A stretch of 64,000 nucleotides of DNA from Gambelia wislizenii (GCA_030847615.1 JAUMIR010000001.1:385498687-385562686); one strand, 5' to 3'; positions 1 to 12,815 are shown, numbered from the stretch's first letter. Notes: a model not told the origin generated them from the letters alone. Made by a program: numbers and translations.

Positions 1-254
1 GCACTAGCTAGCCCTGGTGCACTGTGCTTAATATAGCTACTAAATATCATTACAGGGGGGAATTATGTGGAATATGTTGTTACTGCTACAATCCTGTACA
101 CAGATACCAGGACAAAGCCCTAGAAATTCAATGGGACTTTTCCAGTGGAGAGCCTTGCATTTCTATACCCAGAAACTAACCATTCAATTACATAAATTTA
201 CATATACTCCCCAGTAGGGGTTCACAGCATATAAACTCCACATACACTCCTACC

Positions 255-365
255 CAACCATTCTCTGAAGATGCCAGCCACAGATGCAGGTGAAATATCA
301 GAAAGAAACTATTCCAGAACACGGCCTCACAGCCCAGAAAAAAACCAAGGAAAATCTATTAAGCA
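255..365 (+). repeat. Squamate MITE-like repeat (half copy of the 24695-24850 foldback element)
   Basis: The stretch with GATGCCAGCCACAGATGCAG, then AGAAAGAAACT, GGCCTCACAGCCC and GGAAAATCTATT matches the right half of the foldback element near 24.77-24.85 kb almost word for word. Only one arm is present here. Confidence 0.55.
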
Positions 366-487
366 CGCATACCTAAATACAGGTAAAATTCCTATTAGTG
401 AATGCCAGGTATTATGTTCCTAAATGCTTTTGCCTTTCAGAATCTGAGACAGGTCACACAGCTCAGAACAGCTGCTGCACATTCACT

Positions 488-620
488 ATATAAGAGAGCT
501 GGGCAACTTGTGGCCCTTTGGATATTGTCAGACTGAAACACTCCCTATTAGCCCAGCCAGCACAGATAATAGTCAGAGATGATACAGTTGCAGTCCAACA
601 ATGATGGTGGGGCAGTTTCC
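488..620. repeat. Palindromic MITE-like repeat
   Basis: The left part (GGCAACTTGTGGCCC…TTGTCAGACTG) and the reverse complement of the right part (GGAAACTGCCCCACC…GTTGGACTGCAACT) are related. This gives an imperfect foldback of about 130 bp. A half copy of the same type is at 33890-33985. Confidence 0.45.
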
Positions 621-2220
621 TAGCTTTGCTATTGAGTGAGGAGACAGAAGCAACTCAAGTCACTGCAACATCTGCCCCTAAAGACAAATGGAGGATGAGT
701 AAAGGGCACTGGAAGAGCCCCTCTCAGACATTTCCTCACCTAACACCTACAGTACATATAAGTACTAAGGTTATGTGCTACAGTTACTGATTATTTCTCA
801 TCTTTATTTCTATATCACACTTTTTTCTCAACCATCACCTCTTCAACAGGTGAAGAGGACAAGAATTTCCACATAGACAGCTCCATGGAGATGGCATGGC
901 AAGTCTACAGCATTAGAGCTTCAGATTTTTTTTTTTCGGTGGGTCAGTAGACTTGTCAACCTGATTGTCCTGGACAGGCTCCTGCACTTCTTCAAACTCC
1001 ATGGCATATGACTAATATATACCAGATGAATGCATGGTGATCAAGTAGATGGATCCATGTGGAAGATGACACTGGATGTCTTTCCAATACAACTGTCAAA
1101 GGAACAAAACCCTACCTACAGTAGAAAGTTAGGTCCCCATCCATGAGTCTTTCTTTCAGAAGTATGCTACCTATTCATTGGACTGAGTGCTTAGTTGTTG
1201 AATTATCAAAATCAGGAAGTGTCCTGATTTTCTCTTAATTTAAGGATGAAAAAGAAACATCCTTAAATGTTTTTAAAAAAACACATCTACACGTATATCT
1301 CATTTTACAGCTACATTCTTGTTTCTATTTTAGTAAGAGAAAGGTGTGCAACTTGGTGTAACCTAACAGGGTTCCGTCTCCTTTCGTGCATTAAACAAGT
1401 ATTAAATACCTAACCTAACAAGGTAATCACGTATATTTGTTTGTACTAGGACTAAGCTCTAAAAAGACTTTGTGGTGTAAAGTCTCAAGCCTGGAACATT
1501 TCTAATTTTTTTTTAAAAAAAGCTTCTAAGAATGTGCTGAGTTCATGTCACTCACACAATTGGGGTTAAAGAAGAAGGCTTCTGTTTCAATGGCTGTTGC
1601 AGAGGCATTTTAGAGGTTACCTCCTGGATTTATTTAATCACAAAATAATATGATTAATTTTACATTCCATTTGTTTTTTTCTAACAAGTAAACTATCCAC
1701 TGTGACCAAATTCTCTTACTTGGCTATTAGTGCAACAAAACATTCAATTTATGCATTGTAAAGGACAACAAAACAACATCGCTGAGAATTAGGAACAAGA
1801 AGGTAAATAGTACTCCACTTCAAGGGATGCATGTAACCTTCAGAATGTTAATCATTTATTGTGTAGACTTTTCTAAAAAGCAAGTAAAAGTATAATTAAC
1901 TGCAGCAAGGACAAGTTACTCAATACACTGCTTAATTGGCACCTCCTAAGACCACCAGTGTGGCTCAAAATAATTATATCACTTTCCTGTAGTAAAATGA
2001 GCTGAAATTTAACATTTTTCTTCCTGTAAAGTTATCCTATCCAAAGCATGATGAGTAAGAGAGTATCATGTAGAAAATGTCAATGTAAAATGAAGATGGG
2101 ACGCTACCATGAAGGAAAATGTTAAAGAGTGTGTGGACATTAAACAAGGATAGATTCTGTACAACTAAATATAGAAACTGCCACCTAGTGCAGTTTTTCT
2201 TCAAATACAAAAGCCAAGAA
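621..2220. other. Intron without recognised features
   Basis: AT-rich sequence with short poly-T/poly-A runs. No coding or repeat structure is recognised. Confidence 0.5.
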
Positions 2221-2250
2221 GGAGGAGGAGGAGGAGGAGGAGGAGGAGGG
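2221..2250 (+). repeat. (GGA)n microsatellite
   Basis: About ten GGA units in a row. The poly-Gly and poly-Pro frames here are products of the triplet repeat and not genes. Confidence 0.95.
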
Positions 2251-2887
2251 GCACTGTTTTCAATTGAAGGGATCAACCATATACAGGTTTACAAAAAAAC
2301 CAAGTCCCACTGTGTTTAACACCACTTATTCCTAGGCAGTAGCAGCTAATGCCTCCCATGTCAAGAGAAGTGGTAAATTCATTTTAGGATTCTGAACTTT
2401 ATAGTCTGAACTTTAAAGGAGATATCCAAAGTGCAAAGGTATTTGGGGAAGAAAGTTCAGAAACCTGGAGAGTTCCTTTCAAGTTTAGAGGAGATTCACC
2501 CTGGTATTGACATGGAAGTTATCACCTACCACCACCACCTCCACTATTCTCAGGTAGTTCTTGTGTTTTCATAATTGTTGTTAAGACTTTTCTACATATT
2601 ATAAAAAGTTACATATACTTCAACAGAACTACAAACAGAAAAAAGAAACAAAAAACAAAGAAAAGAAAACAGATCGAAATAGTATATAGAAAATAATATA
2701 GACAGATAAAGATAGAAAGAAAAAAAGCTACTTCCAATCTTCTTTCTGTGGTTATTAAAATATATAATCAGTCTAAACCTCACTCATCTATCACAATAAA
2801 TCCTCTTCCTCCTTTCTATAATGTATACTTACTAATAATCTAAACTGAAGCTTATAAATCACACATATATTTTCTACAGAAAGTCAA
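2251..2887. other. Intron without recognised genes, A-rich stretch
   Basis: The part 2580-2730 is strongly purine/A-rich on the plus strand (repeated AGAAA/ACAAA words). No element boundaries are seen. Confidence 0.45.
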
Positions 2888-3410
2888 TACAGGATTAGAG
2901 GTCTTAGTGCGAGGTCTTTGAGCAAGCAGGGATCACCAGCATTGAGGCCATGATATTGAGAACACAGCTGCGCTGGGCAGGGCACGTTTCTAGGATGGAG
3001 GACCATCACTCCCAAAAATAGTACTCTATGGTGAACTTGCCACAGGTTAGCGTAAGAGGGGCGCTCCAAAAAAGCGATACAAGGACTCCCTGAAACAACA
3101 TCTCAGGCTTGGCCAAATTGATCACCAACAATGGTCCGCCCTGGCCTCACATCGGGAGGCATGGAGACGCACTATCCACAATGCTGCAGCCTTATTTGAG
3201 AACTCACGCCAAACAAGTCTTGAAGAGAAACGACAACGCAGAAAGAATCACAACCCAGAAACATCACCCAAGGAAACCTTCTGTTGTGCTTTCTGCAACT
3301 GGACTTGTCTATCTCGGATTGGCCTTTTTAGTCATCAGCGCGCTTGCAGAAAGCGCAGGATGAGTCCTTCCTGAATCTTCATTTGCGAAGAAAAGACAGA
3401 GAGGGAGAGA
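2888..3410 (+). mobile_element. RTE-like non-LTR retrotransposon, 3' fragment of RT ORF (copy A)
   Basis: Seen: after removing frameshifts it encodes a C-terminal tail with QAGITSIEA, LRWAGHVSRMEDHH and RKRGAPKKRYKDSLKQHL. It ends in a Cys/His knuckle C-x2-C-x3-C…H-x3-C (frame from 3285, stop TGA 3372-3374). Known: the W-A-G-H block followed by a basic segment and a zinc knuckle is a usual RT C-terminus in some RTE-like LINEs. The clade assignment here is tentative; the BovB end at 51960-52250 is different. The piece is 5'-truncated, frameshifted and non-functional. Copies B (27822-28385) and C (52530-52665) are relatives. Confidence 0.7.
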
Positions 3411-3996
3411 ATACAGGATTAGTAATCTTTATCAACTACTATCATTAATCCTCCCCTAAATTAAACTAAACAAATTAATTCCCCTCACTAACTCATTCTA
3501 TTTTAACAACAATCTATCATAATGTAAAATATCAAAGGTTAAATCCTTTCATCTTTATACTAAAACAGATTTCCCAACCCTTTTCCAACTATTTCTCCCT
3601 CCTCTCTGACAACAGCTGTGTCTCCCAACCACTCAGGGGAAGTTAAATTCTACTTAATTTTTCATCTTTAAGGCAAGTCTTAACCTTATTGTAATCTAAG
3701 ATTTCCCCCCTTAATGTTACTTAACTATTTCCAGAACACCCTTCTCTCATGCTGATATCCTTTGTAATTAACCTTAATATAACTTTAAACCTTTTCTCAA
3801 AATGTCATATACCCAAAAGGCCATGTTTTGTAACAACTCTTTTTATATTATGTGAACAACAAACATCAAACAACTAAATAAATAACATCTTAGATCCAAT
3901 AAACCCAATCCTTGTTTCTTTATCCAGTCATAGTTTAAATTTAATATTTGGGTTTTTGCCAAACCTTTGCAATTGTACAAGTTGAAAATCAGTCAT
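3411..3996. other. AT-rich intron, nothing recognised
   Basis: Low-complexity C/T/A-rich sequence between the RTE-like fragment and the relic acidic frame. It may be the 3' part of the element that carries that frame, but no boundary or tail was found. Confidence 0.35.
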
Positions 3997-4677
3997 TCAA
4001 TTCAATAAAACCTGGAGAGGAAGCATCCTTCCATTAAAAAAAAATAAAAACCTCTTATTGACCATGTTAACTTTGCCCTCATCTTTCTCTCCTTCCAGAA
4101 GTCTAACTGAAAACCAAATATCATTATTGTCTTTCAGAGACTCCCTGAAAATGTCACTGTCCCCTTCAGTGACTTTGTTGTAAATTTCAGTGCTCTTGCT
4201 TCCAATTTCTTGATTGTCCCTCAGAAAAATCATCCAAATACGCTTCTCCTTTCCAACATTTCTGAGACCTCTAATGTTCTTTCTCTCCTCTTCATTACTT
4301 CCCATATTTCCAATACTCTCCTCCCATGTTTCCTCCAGGATCACTTCAAAATCTCCCAAATCATCTTGGTCCCGCTACAAATCACCATCAATTTTTTCTT
4401 CATATTCCAGTATCTCCTCTCAATCTTCATCTTCCATCCAAAAGTCTGTTGCTTCATCTAATTCTCTAAGTCCCAAAATGTCATCCATCACTGATTTGTA
4501 ATGCTTGAAATCATTATTCATCAATATAAATTCCTCCATCTCTTGCCAAATCACTGGATCGCATACATTTTCTGAAGATTGAATTATTGCCATTTTTCTA
4601 TTGAAGAAAACTTGGCATGTATAGAGTTTACAATTTGTCTCCACAGCAACTCTACAAATATAGTGCTGCAATGGCAC
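3997..4677 (-). pseudogene. Relic acidic reading frame of unknown origin, two in-frame stops
   Basis: Seen: minus-strand frames at 4677-4420 and 4359-3997 are in the same phase. Together they form one frame of about 225 codons interrupted by a TGA at about 4420 (a possible CGA-to-TGA CpG decay) and a TAG shortly after. The product is rich in Glu/Asp (MEDED, EEILEYEEK, ILEETWEES) and has no membrane segment or motif I recognise. The frame continuity over two isolated stops suggests a once-coding sequence, probably an ORF1-type protein of a retroelement, because host pseudogenes are rarer in such surroundings. That origin is inference. Confidence 0.4.
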
Positions 4678-6159
4678 AGTCTCTTGTTATTCAAATTGCT
4701 TTTAATGGGATACCTTTCCCAGATAAAACAAATCCACTTCACATAACAAACTGATCTCGTTCCTTAAAGTCTCTTTCCTTAGTCCATTGTTACTTGCCAA
4801 ATGCTTACGAAGACAACCAATGTTTCAACGTTTTTCTTTTTAAATCACAGTCTTGTTAAACTTTCTGATTTTAAAAAGCAAGCTGAAAGATTCTAAAAAA
4901 TACTCCTTAAGGTCTCATCTTAAAGCAGAAAGCAGGAAACTCACCAAGGCATTTTTGTCACCACTGAGCTGAAGATTTCTTTTTATCCAGCAAATTCAGA
5001 TGTTTTTAAGAAGCAATTAAAAAGAAACGCTGGTTGCAGTCTTAATGTCCTTCAGAGACTTGCATATAGCATCATGGGCTTGATGGAATTTTAACACACA
5101 TACCCCCCGCAACTTTGCTCGTGGTCTTCACAAGCTGGTGAGGTTCTTAGGGCTGTGTGGGCAATTTCTGTGCTTTCCCCTTCTCTGGGAAGAGAATCAT
5201 CAGCCGGAACTTGCCTTCATACCACTGACTGTTGCTGCTGCAGTTTGCCCTTTCACAGAGCTCTGTGAAGGGACCTCAGCCCACCATTATGATCACCAGA
5301 AAATCTCTAATCTCATATAGTTCTTAATCACATGATTACCCATACCATTCAAATTAGAAGGACTTAAGAGTGAATAACTTTGGCTATATCATGCTCCCAG
5401 GTTTATAACCAAAAGATTTGTGAAGGCTTTTTATCAAAATATAGTATAAAAATAATAAAATAATAAAAAATATTTAAAACAGAAGATGTATATAAGAGCA
5501 TATTTGTTCTGAGAAATTTCTGGACAGTAATGGTATATGGAATTGCTGACTTATTACTGATTTTGATAATGTATTTTAGGTTTTATACATCTCTAATTCA
5601 GCTTTTGTTGTTCTCTCACAAAGTGTTTTGTTTTATCACCGGCATTTTAATAAGATGCTTGTATGTTATCATAACCTGCTAAAGCACATGGAGCACTGGA
5701 ATTAAATAATACAAGTGAAGGCTAACAAAGGAGCCAGGTAGGAACACTGCAGTATCCCCTTTACAACTGTTCACTCCTGTACACAGCTATGATTCCATGA
5801 TTCTGCTCTTGTTCTAAGCTCAAGCACTGTCTTCATACCTTCCACCCATGATCCTCACTACTTCATGCCAGAGAAGGATCATATGAAAGCTGAAAGTTTA
5901 GATACAGAATCATTTCAGATATCCCGTAAGTGGGTTAAAAGAACAAATATATTCAATTTGTATGTGTGTATCCCCTCCAAGTGTCCTGATTTGACAGGGA
6001 CCATCCCAGTTAATCCTCTTTCATTCCACTTTTTCAGCTGCTTTTAACATTTCCCAGTTTCTCTCCCATCCTTCCACTTTCCCCCTTTATCCTGGCTTAC
6101 TTCAATTGCTGTGCCCAGTTTTCATCTGTGAAATGCTGAAGAGTACATTTACTTTAAGG
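4678..6159. other. Intron without recognised features
   Basis: No coding, RNA-gene or repeat structure recognised. Two short frames (5138-5320 and 5865-6047) have no supporting motifs. Confidence 0.45.
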
Positions 6160-6400
6160 GCCTAAATGTCCTAAATACCCCAGATCCCATCTGATCTTGG
6201 AAGCTACATAATGTCCACCCTGCTTAGTACTTGGATGGGAGACCACCAATTAATACCAGGTCTGTAGGCTATACTTCAGAAGAAGGAACTGGCAAAACCA
6301 AGTATTCCTTGCCTAAGAAAACCCTATGAAATTCATGGGGTCATCATAAATCAACAGGTTATTTGAAGGTGTGTGTGTGTGCGTGCACACACACACACCT
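6160..6400 (+). mobile_element. 5S-rRNA-derived SINE (5S-Sauria type) with BovB-like tail
   Basis: The head matches the 3' two-thirds of 5S rRNA: CAGATCCCATCTGATCTTGG, then TTAGTACTTGGATGGGAGAC, then GTCTGTAGGCT. The tail carries GAAATTCATGGGGTC and TATTTGAAGG followed by (TG)n/(CA)n. This tail is the BovB 3' end recognised by the BovB reverse transcriptase. The copy is internally diverged. Confidence 0.85.
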
Positions 6401-9400
6401 TATATTTCTGGAAGATGGAAGAGTTATCAAAATGTAGTTGGGAGAGTATCACCGATGAGCTAAGTGCAGCCCCAGATTACACAGCCCACCTCAAGTGACT
6501 TCCAGCTGGTCTTCTTTTGGGTAAAAAAAAAAAAAGAAAAGGCAGGGGCTCCTATAGGGCTAAAACAGCTGGAGGGGAGAAAGGAATGATATTGCCCCAT
6601 TTCCCCAGGTGGTGTAGAGGTACTGGAGGCAAAATGATTTTGCATGTTAAGAAAGGAGTGTAGGTGTGGCAGAGTCTGTGGTTCTCCAGAGTACACAGGG
6701 AGACCAATGAAGTCCCCCAGAGATGGACAACCCTTAGTAGTTGTCTACCTCTGTATTGATTAATTGCAACCTCAATCCATTAAGAGTGGCAAGGATGCAC
6801 ACCTTGCTGATTTACTTTGGTGAATGATTTCCTAGCTGAGTGATACATGCTGTACCGTCACAGGGAAGTGTGGCCATCAATAAGCCACCAGTGACACTTC
6901 CTTGTTCCAAGCCACTTCCTCAAATAGCTTGGAAGTGAGATGTTACTGAAGGCATTCTAGAAAACATAGGAGCCAGAAACTGTATAAGAGAGTGAGCAGT
7001 ACAGGTTTCTTGTTTTGAAGTGAAAAAGAAGTATTCCACAAAATCCTTGGCTACAATGTATGTAGCAGCAAATCACTTTCCCTGAAATATTACTTATGAA
7101 TTCCCCCCAAGAAATCACAGGAACACTGTACTTCATTTATTATGAGTTAATATTATTAAGATGATACTGTAACTATAAGGTTTCAGCCCAGCATTAACCC
7201 AAATACATGAAATAAATGAGAACTTGAACTGAAAGATGAGAACAATGCTCAGATACCTACTTTTGCTGTCATTTTAGCCAGAAGTTCTTGCAAATCCATA
7301 ATTCCTTGCACTAGGCTTAAGAAGTCACTGCAAGTTGGACAGGCTCAATAAGGGAAGAAAGGGAAACAATAGATAAATAAATCCCATATCACAAAAAAAC
7401 AAAAAATGTTTCAATGTAATATAAATATACACCAGCCTAGTTACAGGTGTCACAGCCAGTCACAAATTGGGCACCAAGGCCTCACACAGTGCACAAAAGT
7501 CAAATAGTTCTCTCATACACTTAGTAAAAAGTGAGAACACAAGGCTGTATGTGTGCTCACAGAATGACTGGCTGTACTAATGACTGCACTTACACAAATT
7601 ATGAAAGTACAACTACTTGTACACTAGTGAAAAAAATCCCCAACAGGATTCTGACCATAGATAGCAAGGAAGCATTTTTTTCTAGCAATTCAGCTACAGT
7701 ATGTTTACACAGATTATATGACCAAGATTATAGGAAAATTAACACATTTGGGAATGCTGATACCAAACAGAATAAGCATGTCAAAGTGAGCGGCCTCGAA
7801 AACATATCATTGGAGGATATATCAATGGATTTTGATCATTACAAGGGAGAAACGATAAAAGTTCTTTGAAACTGAAATACCTTTTGATAAAACATACAAT
7901 GAAATCATTGATGAGGTCATTAAGAATTGTATATCAGGAATTTTAAAATACTGTATAGTAGAGATTTTAAACAGATTAAGATTATTATACGATACTTTTT
8001 CTAATAATGCAAGGTAAGGTGTAATGAAACAGGCTTCAATTTTTTAATAAGCCTTGGCAAAAGGTCTGGGATTTCCTGAACACAACGACTACATGTGTTG
8101 TGACTATCTAAACCCTTCCTCCTCACTCAGGTGCAGGGATATCCAGAGTTTGCTTGACTCTCAGCTCGATCACCCCTAGCTTACTGATCCGTGCAAGTGT
8201 GTGGAAGGGTGAGTGAGCAATAAAGCAATCTCTGACATCCCCGGATACCACCATGTGACCTTCCTTCAGTCACAGACCTGCAGTGGCCATTTTGCCTTGA
8301 GAGAACAGACAAAGGTGCAAATAGTATCCAACGGCAAAATGGAATAGTGTTCCTTTCCTCTGTTCAGCCAAAGAAGTCATGGTTTGAATTCTCTCACATC
8401 TAGGAATTGGGGGTGGGGGATTGGGAATTTTTTTATTGGAATAAGACCATTCTACTGAAAAATACACCCAACCGCAAAAGGCCGTAACAATAATGCAAAA
8501 ATAATAATTGTTTTCCTCTTTTCTTACTAATACAAAAATAAAACTATCTATACTAACACTAATACATGTTTCCTCTTAATCTAAACACACTATAATCACT
8601 CTTTTTTCTTTTCCAATGAACATTATATTTACACACTACAATTATACCTATTTGGAGGGGTTGTCTAAATGGCAAAAATACTCCTCATGGAATACAAGGA
8701 GAATCCTACCTGCCTTAATGCCACTCCACATCATTCCACTGTATTGTGAAGGAGGGGAGCTCAAAATGGCAAAAAGTATATGGGATAAGCCTCTGCAGCA
8801 TTCCCCAGAGTTTTTGTTTTTTTAAAAGTGAGGGGAATGCGCATCCCCCCTCATTGGGACAAGCAATTCAATATGAATCACTTTCCCATATGAGAGAAAG
8901 TGCAAAGATGATTGGCTGGACAGGCATGAGGGGAAGGGCTTGCTAACAGGGCAAGCACCCAATGGCACCATGTTGGGTTTTTGCTTTAGCAAGCAAGCAC
9001 TAAGGTGATAAAATGGGGTATTATTTTTTTCTTTTTTAGTAAAGGTAAAATATCATACCAGCGCACACTGGAAATAGTTTTTTTTAAAAAATAAAGGTAG
9101 GTAAAAAAGGCAAATTAAGGTAGGTAAAAAAAGAGGGTAATCACTTGCGGCTACCATCTTGACTTGCAGAAATGCAACACTTATGCCTGCCCAAAAACTA
9201 TTAAGACAAGTCACAGCTGCTGTGATCTGCCATTACTGTGGAGCAATCCGCGGTTTGGGCGGCTCATATAGATAAGAGAAAGAAGGCAGCCTAATATGGC
9301 TGCTGCCTTGCTGCAACAGATCAGGAGTTGAAGGGTCCTAGCAGCTCCCTACAGCTTCATATCATTTGCTGTAGACTTGTTCATAAATCCAAATGTTTCA

Positions 9401-9769
9401 AAATGAGGCTGTAGGAACTACATAAATAGGTAAGCTGTTCATACCCAAGATCATTTCGAATATTTTGGACTAACTGACTGCACTTTAGTCTGCCATGTGG
9501 TAAATTTCAAATTATTTGATCATGGAAAAACTAACACATCTGTTTACTCATTCAAATGCTCAAGGCAAATCAGAAGACAAAGCAAGAAATCCAACATCTA
9601 TAGGAGGTGGAGGAAAAACAAAGCATCCCATATGTTTTTATTTTTAAATCATAGAACAAAATACATTAAGTAATATTATTTAATTTCCATGCTCCCTAAG
9701 ATATTGTTACCGGTATATTTTCTTTTGTCACTGTACTCCGTATTTATGTCTGACTGAGACTTGAGGTCT
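6401..9769. other. Intron without recognised genes
   Basis: Mostly unique-looking sequence. The 112-codon plus frame at 7531-7869 has no motif, no splice signals in frame and no family resemblance. The segment 9050-9130 has the word GGTAGGTAAAAAA repeated, a small local duplication. Confidence 0.4.
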
Positions 9770-10165
9770 GTGTTCCATCAGTGGGGGCAATACATTGGAA
9801 AGAGCATTCTCTGCTGTGGCACTCCATTAGGGAATATTCCTCCCTTGAGGCCTGATTGACGACAGTGACGGTGTCATTTCCGAAACCAAGTCAAAACATG
9901 GCTTTCTATTAAGGTCTTTGGAACCTAGTTGATTTTATCCAATTTGCCTATGTGCTATAGTTGGAATTGTTTTAATCAGTTTTGACTGGTTTTAAACTCT
10001 GGTTTTAACTCATAAATGATTTAATATATATTTTAATCTTTTAAAATTATTGTTACTATACATTGTTTCAAATTGATTTTATTGTACGCTGTCCTGATAT
10101 TTTCAGATATAGAGCGGGATGGAAGTATTTTAAGAAATGAATTGAATTAGTAAAATAAATAAAAG
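9770..10165 (+). mobile_element. L2/CR1-group LINE 3' end
   Basis: A degenerate RT C-terminus (AFSAVALH…GNIPP, then KTWLSIKVFGT) is followed by the T-rich 3' UTR with GCGGGATGGAAGTATTT and an AATAAATAAA tail. It resembles the end of the 31669-32020 copy closely. Confidence 0.65.
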
Positions 10166-10895
10166 AACAGAAACATTGTTGATTATTTCATGATACTATG
10201 AATTAGATTAATTTGTTCTGTGGTAGTGCCACCTGAGGCATTATTTTTAATTCAGGGGGGGAAATAATGGAACTGGACTGAGAGGAAGAGCGAGGCAATA
10301 TTAGAAGTAGACCACTGTTAAAATAGAACGTCACAATTAGCATTGGTCCACAGCCACTGGCTTACCAGAAATTCTTCTCAATTTTTAAAACAGCCAGCCT
10401 TTACTCAAGAGACATGGGAAAACTATGTCAGCACACAGTTTCCTTCTGCTCTGTTTTGCCCTTTGTTGGCATTCTGAAACACATTTCATACCCAGAGATG
10501 CAGCTGTTCTATCATGACCCCTGCCTGACTTGGCACTGGGGACCTAAAATCAAGGCATATCATTTGTTTCTTTCCAGGACTGCAGACCCATGGTGGACTA
10601 ACAGCTATTTCATGATACAGTCAACATGCAAGGACATCTCAGTTCTGCTTGCTAAGAATTCTGACTAAAGAACTGAACCAAAAAAAAAAAAAAAGATGAA
10701 AGAAGCACAATCTGAAAGCACATATGTGAGGGCCTGTGAAGCACCCATGGACATTCTAAGAGAAAACTGCCTTGTATAAACCTTATTTGACCTTGCAACT
10801 ACAGAAACCTGGCTAAAGATTTGTCTTATCACATTTTGAAACCAGTTCTTATATGACAGTCCCTACATAGCAGCAAGTTTCTCTTTTTTTACATA
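10166..10895. other. Intron without recognised features
   Basis: No element or coding structure recognised. An A15 run lies at about 10680. Confidence 0.4.
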
Positions 10896-11159
10896 CAGTC
10901 AGACCCTTGTATCTGCAGGGGTTCAGTTCCTGGACTTACCACAGATACTAGAAACCATGGAGAGCAGCGAAACCTATTAAAGTAACAGGCTTCCAGTAAA
11001 AACAAACCACAGAGTTGCCTTGGAGGATCTAGAAGATGTCTAAAGAGAATGCCTCTCTAGGCATTTTCTAGGATGACTCTATGGTATGTGTCCCTGTTTT
11101 GCGTCCAGTGGATAACTGAAACTGTGGGTATTGGTTCTGAAGATATGGGGGTCTGGCTG
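10896..11159. mobile_element. Tigger/pogo-like MITE with TA target duplication
   Basis: Left end CAGTCAGACCCTTGTATCTG; the right end, reverse complemented, is CAGCCAGACCCCCATATCTT. TA dinucleotides flank it at 10894-10895 and 11160-11161. The length of 264 bp with no transposase frame marks it as non-autonomous. The TIR type is that of Tigger/pogo elements. Confidence 0.75.
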
Positions 11160-11419
11160 TATTCTATTAAGATACCTATTGTTGTTTGCTATATGACAGT
11201 GTGATTGCTGGAACACACCAGATTTAACAAGGAGGCAAAGTATTTTCAGCACTTGTCTTTAATCTGAGTCCCACAAATACTCTACTGATTTACACACTTG
11301 TTACTCTAATCTCTTTAACACCTACTGTTTTCCCTAAAAATTCTGATGAAAGATAGCTTTGCCAGTCTGTTGCAGCAAGACCAAAAAAATAATTTAAAGA
11401 TTCACAAATTTTATTTGAC

Positions 11420-11555
11420 ATAAGTTTAAACTGACTCTAGGTTCATCTGAAGAAGTAAGTGGTCTGGAGTCCATGAAAGTTTATGTCAGATAAAAGATGT
11501 TAATCTATAAGGTGCCATAAGACACCTCACTGTTTTGGTACCCTAAAAGCTGGAA
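11420..11555 (+). repeat. Old DNA-transposon-like interspersed repeat
   Basis: The succession TCTGAAGAAGTAAG, TCCATGAAAGTTTATG and TAAGGTGCCATAAGA matches a widespread reptile TIR repeat ending, also visible at 44085-44252. The class (hAT or Harbinger) is not decided. Confidence 0.45.
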
Positions 11556-12163
11556 TGATGTCAAGGAGAGAACAGAGAAAATTAGCTACTAAGGATATAA
11601 GGGGAAAGAAACAATAGATGAAAAAAAATAGTTTGTTGTCTCATTCATGTGCGGGTGCATTAGGATGGAGCAGGGAGAAGGGAGCAATTTAGTCCATCTT
11701 TTTCTCTGGTTTTTAGGCTGATCTGATCAGAATCCAATAATCAGGATTCTTAGCAGGCAAATCTGAATTGCTTTTTTGTGCTCAGAGTAATGCAAAATCC
11801 TGCTCAAGGCAAAAGAACGGTGACACAACAAGCACAGCCTTATAAGATCAGCTTAAACTGAAAATTAATATGAGCATGAATTGAGTCTCTTTCTCATGGG
11901 GAATAGGCAGGATAAATAAAGTTAACAACAACAGCAGCTGCATCTGACAGTACAATAAAATATCTACTCTTGAAGCAACTACTCTTAAGGCATCTAAAAC
12001 TCCCTGACTTGGGTTTAATGGGAAGAGCTGAAAAATCATAGATCTTGACCCATTAAATGTGACAGCTAAAGGCTAACTTTGCACACTTATGCAACAATGA
12101 AGAATAGGAACTGCAAAGAATTCTGAACAATAAAGGCACTACATACATAAATATAAATAATAT
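11556..12163. other. Intron without recognised features
   Basis: Nothing recognised. The 63-codon minus frame at 11848-12039 has no motif. Confidence 0.4.
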
Positions 12164-12213
12164 AAATATAAACATATATACATAAATTAAATATAAACAT
12201 ATATACATAAATT
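12164..12213. repeat. Perfect 25-bp AT-rich tandem duplication
   Basis: Positions 12164-12188 and 12189-12213 are identical (unit contains AAACATATATACATAAATT). Confidence 0.9.
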
Positions 12214-12379
12214 TTACTACTTACTGCGATTCAGATTGGGGCATTGAGTTATATATCCATTAGGCATAAAGAGGACTTTCACATCTTGAAGGATACCCTT
12301 TGTAATAGAAAAGAAAGCTGGTAATATTGATTACAGTCATGCAATTAAAATTGTACAAAATTTTAAGCTCACAATTTCT

Positions 12380-12815
12380 CTCAGAGGGCTTTTTCTCTGT
12401 CCCACCACTTTCACGGTTACGTCTGGAGGGGACATAGGAGAGGGCCTTCTTGGTGGCTACCCCCAGGCTCTCGAACTCCCTGCCTAGAGAAGTTGAACTG
12501 CACCCACCCTACTTTCTTTTCTATTCCAACCAGCATTTGGTGAGTGACTATATAAGGCCCATCTTACACAATGCACTGGATATTGCTAATTCTTCTGCTG
12601 CTGTGTGTGTGTGTGTTTTAATGATGTCTGTTTTAATCCTGTTTTTTAAAAAATACAGTTTAATCTTGTTTAACTTCTTTACATTGTGGATTTTTCACAA
12701 TGTCTTTTTTAATTGCTGTAAGCCTCTTTGAGTCCTGATCTGGAAAAAAGGTGGAATAGAAATAAAGAAGAAGAGGAGGAGGAGGAAAAGGAGAGGAAAA
12801 GGAAGAGGGAAGAAG
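12380..12815 (+). mobile_element. L2-type LINE 3' end with purine-rich tail
   Basis: A degenerate RT tail (RAFLVATPRLSNSLPREVELH) is followed by a T-rich 3' UTR, GCTGTAAGCCTCTTTGAGTC and GTGGAATAGAAATAAAGAAG. It ends in a GAAGAGGAGG purine-rich tract. (TG)n sits at 12603-12617. Confidence 0.7.

Noticed and set aside
2037..2319. Poly-proline and poly-glycine small proteins
   Set aside because: Products of the (GGA)n microsatellite at 2221-2250.
6160..6400. Functional 5S rRNA gene
   Set aside because: Only the 3' part of 5S is present, with substitutions and a BovB tail; it is a SINE. The same holds for 36598-36735.
7531..7869. 112-codon frame as host exon
   Set aside because: No acceptor or donor in phase and no family resemblance; Cys-rich start is within low-complexity ACA/TGT words.
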